Positions 1-10,791 are shown, counted from the stretch's first letter. The stretch is 64,000 nucleotides of DNA from Phoenix dactylifera (GCF_009389715.1 NC_052396.1:13973888-14037887), one strand, 5' to 3'. The notes: a model not told the origin generated them from the letters alone. Numbers and translations: made by a program.

Positions 1-855
1 TTATAGCATGAAATCCCCTATTTTCCACCCGGATGAACAGTAACCCGAACTGACAGTGGGTTACTTCATTCCGGTTTTGATCCACTTTCAGGACTCCAAA
101 TTTGATGAAATTTTTACCTAACATTCTACACTCATAGGGAATTCCAAAGAGGTAAAATGCATTGCTATCGGAGGTCGTTTGGCCCCCTAAATAATTCGCC
201 GAAGTTGGGACTTCGACACAATTTTTCCGTAGTGTCGGAAAAATTTGTCAAAATCCGATTCTTCCTTTTTTAACCGCCTCTACAACCCTTATCCGACCCC
301 TCTAGACTATATCCACCCTTTGTATAGCCTAATGTCATCAAAAGACTAGATAGGGACGGATATTTACCTTTTTCTTTTTGGAAATCGAGGTCTTTGCGTA
401 GAGGGGAAGGAGATCTACGTTTTTCCCTTCAGCTGGAAGTGCAATCGGGACTCCCTTTCCTCCTCGAATCCCTTTCCTCTTCTTCTTTCTTCTTCTTCTT
501 CTTCTCTTTTTCCTTCTTTCTTTCCTCTCTGCGTCTCTGACTCTCCCTCTCTGTTACTCTCTCTCAGTTTCCATCCCAACGCCAGCCAACCAACTCAAAA
601 CCCTCCAATTAAGTCACATCAAAACACTATTTACCCTTTGTTTAATATTATTAAATTCCCATTTTGCCCCTAACACTTCAATATATCTACTGTTATGCCA
701 TTAACTTTTGATTCCTTTCCAATTTTACCCTTACCACTTCAACGCATCTACAACTATGCCATTATCTTTTCATTCCTTCCAATTTTACCCCTTATATCAA
801 TTTTAAAGAACTATTCTATCCCTTTTTATAAAAAAAAAATTTTGGGGTTGTTACA
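1..855 (-). repeat. 3' LTR (partial) of gag-only gypsy element
   Basis: This is the promoter-proximal part of a long terminal repeat read on the minus strand. It matches the other copy at 4928-5781 almost base for base; the only difference I found is one A in an A-run near 830. Its inner end is TGTAACAACCCC on the minus strand, directly preceded by a polypurine tract. The distal two thirds of this LTR lie left of the window, because the other copy is about 3.0 kb long. A TTC/TCT-rich stretch lies at about 476-530. Near-identity of the two copies suggests a recent insertion. Confidence 0.9.
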
Positions 856-868
856 TCCTCCCCCCCTT
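856..868 (-). promoter_or_regulatory. polypurine tract of gag-only gypsy element
   Basis: The minus strand reads AAGGGGGGGAGGA immediately before the LTR start TGTAACAACCCC. About 15 bp upstream lies TTCGAGGACGAATTT (880-894), a phrase often found just before the 3' LTR of plant Tekay/Del-type gypsy elements. It would prime plus-strand DNA synthesis during reverse transcription. Confidence 0.8.
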
Positions 869-939
869 ATATTAAATTCGTCCTCGAATTTAAAAGGGTA
901 AATTACCTGATTACTCAAAGGGGTGACTGTATCTGCTCT

Positions 940-2538
940 TCATATTCTGCTCGGTGTGGTATTGGGAATCAAATAAATTGGGAGTGTTTTACCTTCTATC
1001 TCTACCACATAGGTAGGATATACATACTTCGCTTCTATACTATCCCCTACAGGTGTACTAATAGCTAAGGGGATATGCATTAATATCTTATCCTTAGCTA
1101 ACTTTTTAGCAAAATAAGGGGATACAAATGAATGGGTAGCTCCAGAATCAAATAACACTCTAGCTTTAATCTTATCAATGAAGAGCATACCTGTCACAGC
1201 TGCATTCGATGCCTGTGCCTCTTGTGGATTTACCGTGAATACCCTTCCTTGCCCTCTGCCTACTGGAGCTGATGGCTGAGATGGTCCAGCATTCTGCTGT
1301 GACACTGGTGTCTGACCTCTGCCTCTGCCTACAGGCCCCCTACTACTAGGCCTGTCCATCTGCACAGAAGGATAGGATTCCAAGGGCACAAACTGCTGGG
1401 TGGCACCCTGCGGGCATTCTCTGACAAAATGACCCGGCTGTCCACATCTGTAGCACACTCCCTGACCCATTCTGCATCTGCCAGGGTGCTGCTTCTCACA
1501 TATGCCACACACTGGCCATGATTGAAACTTGGATTCAGTTCTGGCCATAGTGACCGGAGGACGAGGTACTGATGGTAGAAAAGTATCTTGTGATTGACCT
1601 CTTTCCCTCCATTTCCTCTTACGTGGGGCAGGTGGAGTTGAGCGTACAGACTGCTCCGTCGGGCCCTCCGAGAGATCTACTCCCTCAGATCTACCTCTAC
1701 TGCTTTGCTCCTTCCCCACACTCATTTTTCTCTGTTCTCTTTCAGCTCTTTCCTCTTTGTTTCTGGTCTCCCACTGTTTTGCTTTATCTATCAGCCTAGA
1801 CAAGGTGGGGACCTCTACTGCCAACACCGCATTATAAAGCGGGGAAATCAGACCCCGCCTGAATCTTTCTATCCTGACAGCTTCAGTGGGGATGATGTAA
1901 GGAGCATACTTTCCCAATCTAGTGAACTCACGAGCGTACTCAGATACGCTCATTCCGGGCATCTGCTTCAGCCTCTCAAACTGAAGAGCCCGATTCTGCC
2001 TCTCAGCAGGAGACAAAAACTCATCCATCACTGCTTGCCTGAACTCTTCCCAGGTTGGAGGATTCCTACTGTACAATCTGTCCTCCATATGCCTCTGGTA
2101 CCAGTCCCAGGCATCTTCCTTCATTGTAAGCCCTACAAGTTCTATAGCTCTTGCATCAGAACAGGGCAGTCTCCGTATCATCTTTTCAGTCTCCTCCAGA
2201 AATCTCTGAGGATCTTCACCTTCTTCCCCCTTAAACTCCGGAGTTCTGAGCCTCAGAAATTCCTGTACAGTAATCCTCTCATCATCTAGAGCCCGCCTGG
2301 CCAAACTTCTTGGCACAGGTACAGGAGGTGGGATGGATACTACTGACGGGGCAGGAGATTTCTCCCGAGCAATCTGCTCCCTCAGAGCCTGATTCTCCGC
2401 CAGTAACTGTTCCATCAATGTATCTCTACTTCCTACATCTCCTTGATCATCAACCCTCCGTCTATCAGCAGGAGGAGGTTTTTCTCTTTGGGGCTCGACA
2501 TGTGCAGAACCCGCATCCAATGCTATATCTGGCTCCAT
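940..2538 (-). CDS. gag: Ty3/gypsy gag-protease protein, no polymerase
   Basis: A 532-residue frame encoding the capsid-type protein of a gypsy retrotransposon. The order is a charged N-terminus, a Retrotrans_gag domain at about residues 85-205 (with the WDWYQ and EYAREFTRLG phrases), a basic linker, a CCHC zinc knuckle CYRCGQPGHFVREC at about 360-375, and an aspartic-protease start with LFDSGATHSF near residue 465. The frame then stops 85 bp from the LTR, so there is no reverse transcriptase, RNase H or integrase. The first ATG (MEPDIALDAG) is chosen because the frame is open from there and it sits 220 bp from the primer site. The frame has no stops and looks functional for particle formation; mobilisation would need enzymes supplied in trans. 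Confidence 0.85.
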   Translation of the reverse strand: MEPDIALDAGSAHVEPQREKPPPADRRRVDDQGDVGSRDTLMEQLLAENQALREQIAREKSPAPSVVSIPPPVPVPRSLARRALDDERITVQEFLRLRTPEFKGEEGEDPQRFLEETEKMIRRLPCSDARAIELVGLTMKEDAWDWYQRHMEDRLYSRNPPTWEEFRQAVMDEFLSPAERQNRALQFERLKQMPGMSVSEYAREFTRLGKYAPYIIPTEAVRIERFRRGLISPLYNAVLAVEVPTLSRLIDKAKQWETRNKEERAEREQRKMSVGKEQSSRGRSEGVDLSEGPTEQSVRSTPPAPRKRKWRERGQSQDTFLPSVPRPPVTMARTESKFQSWPVCGICEKQHPGRCRMGQGVCYRCGQPGHFVRECPQGATQQFVPLESYPSVQMDRPSSRGPVGRGRGQTPVSQQNAGPSQPSAPVGRGQGRVFTVNPQEAQASNAAVTGMLFIDKIKARVLFDSGATHSFVSPYFAKKLAKDKILMHIPLAISTPVGDSIEAKYVYPTYVVEIEGKTLPIYLIPNTTPSRI

Positions 2539-2760
2539 CCTCCTTCCAAGACGAGCAGGTCCTCTCCTAGGAAGTATTCTTTATATCTCTCTAAAAAAGT
2601 CAAAAAGAGAGGATGGTCGTTACACACTGAGTTATGATATATTTTACTGAGTTGTAAATGACTCATAAAATAACATACAGAAAAATCCTATGCTCCATAG
2701 TATAATCCTATACTTAATCCTGACTCACCCTATTGCTCTGACAAGACTCTCTTAACCTTT
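2539..2760 (-). other. short leader of the gag-only element
   Basis: About 220 bp between the primer binding site and the gag start. I see no coding potential. It probably carries packaging signals, which is an inference from element layout. Confidence 0.5.
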
Positions 2761-2772
2761 GCTCTGATACCA
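2761..2772 (-). promoter_or_regulatory. primer binding site (initiator Met tRNA)
   Basis: The minus strand reads TGGTATCAGAGC, the standard plant LTR-element site complementary to the 3' end of initiator methionine tRNA. It lies 5 bp inside the 5' LTR end (LTR ending ...GTGACA). It fixes the inner border of the LTR at 2778. Confidence 0.9.
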
Positions 2773-2777
2773 AGCTT

Positions 2778-5700
2778 TGTCACGACCCCCGCCCCGTTCC
2801 CGGCGGGCCGCCGCGACGGTCCTAGGGTGCGGGTAGGCATAAGGCCACCAGCCACCGCGTAGAACCCTACTACCTATCAATCATCAATAGATCTTGAAAA
2901 ATTTGGCATGATACATGCACAAAATGATCACTTTTCCTATAGTGACCTGTCAGGATTATCTCAATACATACAACACACTACCTGTCAGAGCAGCAATCAC
3001 ATAATCCGTCACATAATGAACCTGGACAATATATATTAATACATTATCTCAGGCATATAACTCATCTGTATAAAAATCTGGTTCCCATTCCATCCATGGT
3101 CAAACCCATATCCACAACAGGATCTATGACTGTAACTATGCACTATATATAATAGAAGGTTTATAATACACCAAAAGGGTATAAACCTCTATCTACATTG
3201 TACTATACTATGGAGCGGCACAGCTAGCAGGCAATCTCTAACCCTGCTCCTCTCTATACAATACCTGCCCTGCAATCAAAAACACCAAACTGGGGAGTGA
3301 GTATATAAATACTCAGTGAGTGGAGTAGAGAGTACTATGCACATGAGACAGAATATAATCATGGCTCGAGATGAAATCTCAAGATCAATAACAAGATGAA
3401 CATGATCTCAACATAGAGAATATGGAGTAAATCATCAATATCACCACAATCAATATCAACTCATCTGAAGCATATATGGAATAATCAAGTAAACATATAT
3501 GCTACTCATGAATATGCTCAACAGATCATAATGCTGGAACATACAAATCAGGTGTCAATATGCTGAAATCATCACTAGACAGCTATCGGGAGGTGGGTTT
3601 TACGCCCCAGGCGAACCAGCAACAACTCCCTACTGCCATATGCATATATCGAATATGACACCACACCAATATGTAAATCATCACTAGACAGCTGTCGGGA
3701 GGTGGGTTTTACGCCCCAGGCGAACCAGCAACAACTCCCCACTGTCACATGCATATGCAGGATAAGATACCACACTGATCATGTAAATGCTGGCCAGTAT
3801 CCAGAACAGAAATCCATCTCACATCTACATACTAAACGGCACCTCGCGGGAATTCTACATCCGCGGAAAGCCATACTGCACCTCGCGGGGTCTTACTATG
3901 CCCGGCGGCAAGCAGAATATAAGTCGTAGGACCGGCCGATCCTACGCCTAGGGCCGTGTCCCCCCCTAGGAAGGGACTGGGCTCCGCCCACCCAGAAGGC
4001 TACTATGTGCACAAAGGCCGATGTTCAACCCCATCGACTATAGGTGTCCTGCAGATACTGCCAAGCCATGGATAAATGCCATAATGCACCCTCCCAATAC
4101 TCTACTAAAAAGGAGCATAATTAAGACTACCACTCACTCGACTCCGACCCAATCATAAACTAACATTAGGGTTGGGAGTGAGGGGTCAAGGGTGTGCAAT
4201 GCAACTCAATATACCACTGAAATGGGCTCTACAAATCTTTGAAATAGAGGAAATGGAATCAATTTACAAAAGAAGTCATTTCACAATTCAGATCAAATTT
4301 AACTACTCATAAAGGAGTATAATCAAGGTTACCACTCATAAGTCTTTGAAATATAGGAAATGAAATCAATTTACAAAAGAAATCATTTCACAATTCGGAA
4401 TCAATTTGATTACTCATCAACCCCTCGTAATTCCTCTCAATGTTCCCTCAAATGCATGTACAGAATAATCAAGCATAGAGAATCAAGATTATAGAGGAAT
4501 CTACTATAACAATTAATCAATAAGCTCAGGTGGAATCAAGTCACACTTGGCAACATTTATGAAAATGAATAAGGAATGTGCTCATGGTGCAAAGTACAAA
4601 CTCCCACTCACCTGCCAATCCGACACGGCCTCGATACGCCTCTAGAATTTTACAGTAGGCAGCAGGGGACTTCTTCCTCTTGTTCCCTAGCTTCTTGCCC
4701 AACTGTGACATGCATTTACAATACATTTAGTTTTGTATCAAGGGCTATAATCTACGTGCCAATTATAATATAGGGAACTTTAATTGATTCAACTCCCCCA
4801 TTCCCTAAATCTTTTCTTTTCTTTCTTCTTTTTCTTTTTAATTAATTAACTCACCATTTATGTGTATTAGGGACTCCTTTGCATGAGTACAAGGTCCCTT
4901 TTAGCTTGATCTAGGCTTAATACTCTATTATAGCATGAAATCCCCTATTTTCCACCCGGATGAACAGTAACCCGAACTGACAGTGGGTTACTTCATTCCG
5001 GTTTTGATCCACTTTCAGGACTCCAAATTTGATGAAATTTTTACCTAACATTCTACACTCATAGGGAATTCCAAAGAGGTAAAATGCATTGCTATCGGAG
5101 GTCGTTTGGCCCCCTAAATAATTCGCCGAAGTTGGGACTTCGACACAATTTTTCCGTAGTGTCGGAAAAATTTGTCAAAATCCGATTCTTCCTTTTTTAA
5201 CCGCCTCTACAACCCTTATCCGACCCCTCTAGACTATATCCACCCTTTGTATAGCCTAATGTCATCAAAAGACTAGATAGGGACGGATATTTACCTTTTT
5301 CTTTTTGGAAATCGAGGTCTTTGCGTAGAGGGGAAGGAGATCTACGTTTTTCCCTTCAGCTGGAAGTGCAATCGGGACTCCCTTTCCTCCTCGAATCCCT
5401 TTCCTCTTCTTCTTTCTTCTTCTTCTTCTTCTCTTTTTCCTTCTTTCTTTCCTCTCTGCGTCTCTGACTCTCCCTCTCTGTTACTCTCTCTCAGTTTCCA
5501 TCCCAACGCCAGCCAACCAACTCAAAACCCTCCAATTAAGTCACATCAAAACACTATTTACCCTTTGTTTAATATTATTAAATTCCCATTTTGCCCCTAA
5601 CACTTCAATATATCTACTGTTATGCCATTAACTTTTGATTCCTTTCCAATTTTACCCTTACCACTTCAACGCATCTACAACTATGCCATTATCTTTTCAT

Positions 5701-5781
5701 TCCTTCCAATTTTACCCCTTATATCAATTTTAAAGAACTATTCTATCCCTTTTTATAAAAAAAAATTTTGGGGTTGTTACA
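2778..5781 (-). repeat. 5' LTR (3.0 kb) of gag-only gypsy element
   Basis: The full LTR runs TGTAACAACCCC...GTGACA on the minus strand (plus strand TGTCACGACCCC...TTGTTACA), 3,004 bp. The outer 854 bp repeat the sequence at 1-855. The inner end is fixed by the adjacent tRNA primer site. It is longer than the whole internal region (1.9 kb). It contains a two-copy 107-bp tandem repeat and a GC-rich stretch at its inner end (2778-2880). The 5 bp after it (gtaaa, 5782-5786) should be half of the target duplication; the partner lies outside the window. Confidence 0.85.
3568..3781. repeat. 107-bp tandem duplication inside LTR
   Basis: Two copies of a unit starting AAATCATCACTAGACAGCT, at 3568 and 3675, about 85-90% alike. 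Both contain the block GGGAGGTGGGTTTTACGCCC. No coding function is apparent. Confidence 0.85.
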
Positions 5782-6170
5782 GTAAATATGCGCAGTGAAA
5801 GTTAAACTTAGCAACAGTTTGATGTATAGAATGTGACTTGATTAAATATGCTTGCAACTAAAGGATGTGCAGATAAGAGTTAAGCAAGCAGTTTATCTAA
5901 GTAAGTGAGTGTGTTGGTTAGACAATAAGCAGAAGCATTACAAACACAAACAAACATATAGTGGTTCGGTGCACCCCAGCACCTACATCCACTCTCCAAG
6001 ACTTCTTGGAAATTTCACTATAATCCTACAGATTACAGCCGGCTGTTTTACAAGCTCACAACCCAACTTGTTGTTTTACGAGGTCATAACGAACTCGGTC
6101 GGTTTTCCCAGGCTCACCGACTAGAACCACTCCGATTGTTTTCCCGGGATCACAATCAAACCCTTACACG

Positions 6171-6284
6171 TTGGTTTTACCCTCGGCTCACCAACAAACC
6201 TATCTCCGTTGGTTTTCCCTTTGGCTCACCAACAAACCTTACACCGTTGGTTTTCCCTTTGGCTCACCAACAAACCTTAACCCC
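6171..6284. repeat. 38-bp tandem repeat, three copies
   Basis: Units begin at 6171, 6209 and 6247 with TTGGTTTT and share GGCTCACCAACAAACC. Less regular related copies (aggctcaccgac) occur upstream to about 6110. Confidence 0.8.
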
Positions 6285-6759
6285 TTGATTCAATCCCGTG
6301 ATTGAATCAAGTTACAAGATAATAAAATAAAGTTTAAAACAAATCAAAGCTTCTTAAACAAGCAAATGTAACAATATAAACAAATAGAGTAAAGTGAAGT
6401 CCTCAAACGAGTTTTGAAGATGAAGGAGCTCGACTTCTTCTTTACTTGACCCTCTTCTGATTTGGCACGAAGTAGAGGATCACCGAGGCAGCACACTGAT
6501 GGAGAGGAAGCTTTGGGATTCACTTGGAAGCTCTTCTTCTCTCTATTTCTCTTTGGATGGCCCTTTTTGTGCTTATGGGAGATTTTCCTTGTAATCTCTT
6601 TCCTAAATGTTGTCTCCCACTTCCATACCTTCTCCCCTAGCTCTCCTCTTGTTTTTATAGCTTTTGATGGCGTGGAAACAAGAATCTAGCCGTTAGAGAC
6701 AAAAATAGAGCCGTTGGACACAGTCTGCACTTCCTGACAATATTACCGTTGGGATCGGG

Positions 6760-7350
6760 GTCGACTCGCGCGATCAGGAGTCGACTCGCCTGTTGCAGGA
6801 GTCGGCTCGTGCTTTACTGGAGACGACTCGGCCACTGTTCCAAATTTGAATTAAAGTGCATGCCTTGACTGGGAGTCGACTCGACTTAACCCGGAGTCGA
6901 CTCGCCAACATCTGGAGCTGATTTGGCATCTTCGGAGTCGGCTCATCCCATGAATCCAGAGGACATACTTTCTGATTTTCTTCCTCGAGTCGACTCGGAT
7001 TCTCTTGGAGTCGACTCGGATCTCAGAGGCAGTAACTTGGTTTTCTGTCTGTTGATGGTCGCGGAGTCTCGGAGTCGACTCGTGCAATGCGGGAGTCGAC
7101 TCGAATCTCAGAGTCCCAAAAATGCTCTCTGACTTTTTCTTTGTGTTCCGCTGAGAGTCGACTCTTGCTTTCTTTGGAGTCGACCTACCAACCATCGGAG
7201 TCGACTCGCGTTCCACTGGAGTCGACTCGAATCTCAGACCCGAAAACTGCTCTCTGACTTTTCTGCCTGTGACTCCTAGGAGTCGACTCATACTTCTCCG
7301 GAGTCGACTCATACTTCTCCGGAGTCGACTCGAATTCCACTGGAGTCGAC
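6760..7350. repeat. array of GAGTCGACTC palindromes
   Basis: Sixteen copies of the hexamer GTCGAC fall in about 590 bp, most within the 10-bp palindrome GAGTCGACTC and often preceded by GG or CG. Degenerate versions (gagtcggctc, gagacgactc) lie between them. Spacing is irregular (about 20-75 bp), so this is not a simple satellite. Random sequence of this length would be expected to hold less than one copy. Confidence 0.85.
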
Positions 7351-7785
7351 TCGAAGACTGTTCTTTTGAATTTTTCTTTTGATTTTACCCCTCCAATTTG
7401 AATCCTTTGAACTTTAAACTTTGGGCCAATAAATTGTAGCTTTCTTCCAACTTGAGAGCTTTGGAGGCCTTCTTGTGTTCTTCCAACTTGCTATGTTCCT
7501 TGCAAAATAAATATCTTTCTCCTTGCAACATAAACATTAGTATCTATACTTCAAGGTTTTGTGATCATCAAAATCAATCTATGAATCAATCTTTGGGTCA
7601 TCAATAGGGCTATGTTTGAAACAGTCATATTTGAGCCTAAGTTTTAAGATCCTTAGGATTCGTTGAAAAGTTGAGAGATGGGGTAGTAACTAGACAAAGA
7701 GATAATGTTCATTTGTTTTGTTAACTATTTTGTATTATTCTGTTTGGATAAATTTTTAAAATTTATATATTTTCACTGAATCAGA

Positions 7786-8607
7786 ATGCCGCCTCGCCGT
7801 GTCCGTAGCTTGAATCGGATGGTTGGGCGTTCTCGGGGAAGAGCCCCCACTAACCAAGCGGGCGAGGCATCGCATAACTCAGGGCCCCAGGGTCAATCAA
7901 CTCCAGAAGCTGCCGTCGGAAATCAAACTCGGGTGCTCGAACTGATCGAGGAGGTCGTCGGGTTAGTACGCCAACAGAGGCAACAATCTCAGCAACCAAT
8001 CCAGCAGGATGTTGCTCCTCCTGAGCAAAGAAGAAGTATAGCAGAATTCAAGAGAATAGCACCTTCGGCTTTTAAAGGCACTACTAGTCCTCAAGAGGCC
8101 GAAACCTGGATAGATGAAATGGAGAAAGCCTTCAGAGCAATGGAGTGCACCGATAAAGAGAAGATCAGATTTGCCACCTATATGCTTCAGGACCGAGCTC
8201 ATCATTGGTGGATGTCTGTGGAGCGCACATTGGCACCCGAGCAGGAGGCACTTACCTGGCAAAGATTCCGCACAGCATTCTACTCCAAGTATTTTCCCTC
8301 CAGTCGCCTGAGGGAGCTAGAAAGGGAATTTTTCAATCTGAATCAAGGAACTATGACTGTGGATGAGTATGAGGCAGAGCTTGACAGGCTATCTCGGTTT
8401 GCTCCCACCCTCGTCATGGATGTAGAGTCTCGGATGAGGAGATTTGAAGAAGGATTGAAGCCTCACTTACGTCGAAGTTTGGCCGCAATACACTCGACGA
8501 ACTATGATGATCTGGTAGACAGGGCTAAGAATCTGGAAATTGTCTGGAAAGAAACATATGATGCCAAAGATAGAATACAAAAGAAGAGGAGTAGAAATGA
8601 TGATACT
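7786..8607 (+). pseudogene. gag: gypsy gag, 5' part, interrupted by a solo LTR
   Basis: Capsid-type protein of a second gypsy element. The frame opens with MPPRRVRSLNRM and carries a Retrotrans_gag domain at about residues 85-240 (phrases HHWWMSVE, RFAPTLV, RRFEEGLKPHLRRSL). It is broken after about 274 codons by an 851-bp LTR inserted at 8608. The same frame resumes at 9464 once the insert and one target-site copy are discounted, so the break is due to insertion and not point decay. It is unlikely to make a full protein now. Confidence 0.85.
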
Positions 8608-9463
8608 TGTTACGGGAGAACTTAGCCACCATGCCCCACGTGACCGGCACGCGCGCCTAGGAAGACTACGGCAGCCCCTTGATCCAGCAATCCGACCCCG
8701 AGTCGGACATCTTCGGCTCCGCAGCCCGACCCTGAGTCGGCTGCCCCTTAATCCAGCAATCCGACCCCGAGTCGGATATCTTCGGCTCCGCAGCCCGACC
8801 CCGAGTCGGCTGCCCCTTGATCCAGCAATCCGACCCCGAGTCGGACATCTTCGGCTCCGCAGCCCGACCCCGAGTCGGCAGCCCCTTGATCCAGCAATCC
8901 GACCCCGAGTTGGACATCTTCGTCTCCGCAGCCCGACCCCGAGTCGGACATCTCTCGACAACGACAGGCTATTCCCCAGAGGCACGCCGCGGCCCTCTGC
9001 TCCACTACACCCAGCAACGGTCGTATCCGGCGCTGCTCCACGATCCCCTGTAACAGCCGTACAAAGCGGAGCTCCACTACGCCCTGTCATGGCCGTACCC
9101 AGCGCTGCCCCACGACGCCCTGTAACGGCCATGTCAGTGGCAGCTCCATCGTGCTACACGATGACCAACCCCCCAAAAGGACCCCCCAGCCTGGTATATA
9201 TGCGGCTGGGGGGAGAAGGGGGGAGGTAAGCGAGAACTTCCAGAGCATTCTCTTACTTGCTACTATTATCTCTCCTTCTCCTCCAATCTCCTCTGACTTG
9301 ATCGTCGGAGGGCCCCCACTACCCCAGTGGTGGTGCGAGGCTTGCTTGCAGGTTTCCCGGTGGAAGGTGGAGCGCAATCAACACCAACCAAGGCAACTCA
9401 AACGGAACCCCGTTCACACCGCTGTGCCAATCGTTCTCGGTTTGGACCACCAGCAACAATACT
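8603..9463. mobile_element. solo LTR (851 bp) with TSD atact
   Basis: The LTR at 8608-9458 starts TGTTACGGG and ends CAGCAACA. The 5-bp target duplication atact lies at 8603-8607 and 9459-9463. There is no internal region, so it is the product of LTR-LTR recombination. It holds a TATATATG-type box near 9194 and a downstream U5-like phrase CTGACTTGATCGTCGGAGGG (9293-9312), also seen in other solo LTRs here. Transcriptional sense is probably plus. Confidence 0.93.
8674..8950. repeat. 69-bp tandem repeat, four copies, in the solo LTR
   Basis: Units begin GCCCCTTGATCCAGCAATCC at 8674, 8743, 8812 and 8881, an exact 69-bp period. Each unit carries two copies of the sub-motif CCGACCCCGAGTCGG, which is itself partly palindromic. 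The open frames over this stretch on both strands are a by-product of the repeat. Confidence 0.9.
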
Positions 9464-10020
9464 CATAGTGGACAAAATTTCTGCAGGACTGCAAAATCTC
9501 ATAACCAACCCTGGCAATCAGGGGAGCAGGGATTCTATGAGAAGACTACTCAGCATCAGCAAGACAAGCCTAAGTGTGATGCATGTGGTGGTATGCATAA
9601 GACTGAACATTGTAGACGATTATCCGGCGCCTGCTTCAGATGCGGCCAGCAAGGTCATAAGGTAGCTGAGTGTCCTCAACAGGACCTTCGATCATTTCAG
9701 AGGCCTCAAGCTACAAGGACCCAGCAAGTGCAAGGTTCTCCCGCTCCGGTTCAGTTTGCTCAGCCTTCTTCTCCTAAGCAGCAGACAGGAGGGAGACCGC
9801 ACACACAGGGTCGTATTTATGCACTGACTCAGCAGGATGCTCAGACATCCAATACTGTGGTGTCAGGTATATTACTAGTTGCTTCTGTTTATGCTCATAC
9901 ACTGTTTGATTTTCGTGCTACACATTCATTGTGTTATCGATATTTGTGCGAAAATATGACCTATCTTGCGTGCCATTAGAGTATGATTTGCATGTTAACA
10001 CCCCTACCGGAAGTGGGATG
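9464..10020 (+). pseudogene. gag: gypsy gag zinc knuckle and protease remnant
   Basis: This continues the gag frame after the solo LTR. It shows a CX2C/H cluster (CDACGGMHKTEHC), a CCHC knuckle CFRCGQQGHKVAEC at about 9632-9673, and a decayed protease with LFDFRATHS in place of the usual DSG(A/S) active-site phrase. Loss of the serine-glycine after Asp implies a dead protease. After about 10020 the polymerase region is missing. Confidence 0.8.
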
Positions 10021-10777
10021 AAATTCTAGAATTTTTCTTTGGCTTTACCTAGAATTTGAAATTTTAGATCTTTTCAAATTACAATGCAGATTGGTATTTT
10101 AATTGGAAGTGATTTAGTAAATTATGAGAATATTGGTTGCTTAAATTATTTTAAGCTGGTCAGCGATATTAACTTTGTGATTTGGAAATAGTTTCTGATG
10201 GTTTTTCTTATTAAGGAGAATTTCAATGTCAAAGAAAAGAATAGTGTTTTTGATTTTGACTGATATGGATATCATGGTATCAATACTTTGCCTTCTTAGA
10301 CCTGCTTTTGTGATTTGATGCAAATCATTTTTGAGATAAATCGTTGCTATCTAATGATCATCAGTACATGTTCATTTTGTGAATCATATTCTTAGCAATA
10401 TAATGATTTGACTCTAAGGTTGGTCATTATCCTTTGAGGAATTAGCACACTACCTTGATAAGTGTATGAGATCTATTTCATTTCAAGTTCTATCCCAAAC
10501 GCAACTAATTTTAATCAATCTTGCTGTGAATCGATCCTGATCCGATCTCGAGGGAACATGCATCAAGATGATAATTTTAATCTAAGATTACAGTTAGTCA
10601 CTTATCTAGTGCTAATCTTGCAAGTTTATATGAAAGTTTTGATAATTGATTCAAAGTTATCTATCACACTGATTTTTATCGAGGAGAATGAGATTTTGGA
10701 TTTATATTATTCAATAGGCTGAGCATTTCTAAATTTGAAAGACCTAGATCTCTTAAATTTCGAGGACGAAATTTTCT
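10021..10777 (+). other. non-coding interior of the second gag-only element
   Basis: About 750 bp, AT-rich and without recognisable reverse transcriptase, RNase H or integrase motifs in any frame. It sits where pol should be. Either pol was deleted and replaced, or the element family lacked it. Confidence 0.55.
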
Positions 10778-10791
10778 TAAGGGGGAGAGAA
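10778..10791 (+). promoter_or_regulatory. polypurine tract of the second gypsy element
   Basis: TTAAGGGGGAGAGAA directly precedes the LTR start at 10792. The TTTCGAGGACGAAATTT phrase at 10757-10773 matches the one next to the other gag-only element, so the two are related. Confidence 0.8.

Larger units (their letters stand above)
5782..7640 (-). mobile_element. retroelement (LTR-like) fragment
   Basis: Non-coding, repeat-derived DNA interrupted on its left by the gag-only element. Read on the minus strand, the part at 5880-6010 (a GGTGCACCGAACCAC-type phrase) resembles the R/U5 end of plant Copia LTRs, so the fragment probably belongs to such an element. No terminal repeat pair, TSD or pol frame was found. 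It contains a 38-bp tandem repeat and the GTCGAC array annotated separately. Confidence 0.45.

Noticed and set aside
1705-2289. Plus-strand frame of 194 codons
   Set aside because: Antisense shadow of the gag-protease gene; no domain and no start context.
6851-7312. Minus-strand frame of 153 codons rich in RVDS/STP repeats
   Set aside because: Produced by translation of the GTCGAC palindrome array; the repeats are in the DNA, not a protein family.
6760-7350. CRISPR-like array
   Set aside because: Repeats are 10 bp, irregularly spaced and diverged; the host is a plant.
8467-9229. Overlapping 229- and 221-codon frames on both strands
   Set aside because: Both arise from the 69-bp tandem repeat in the solo LTR, start or end in unrelated sequence and show no domain.
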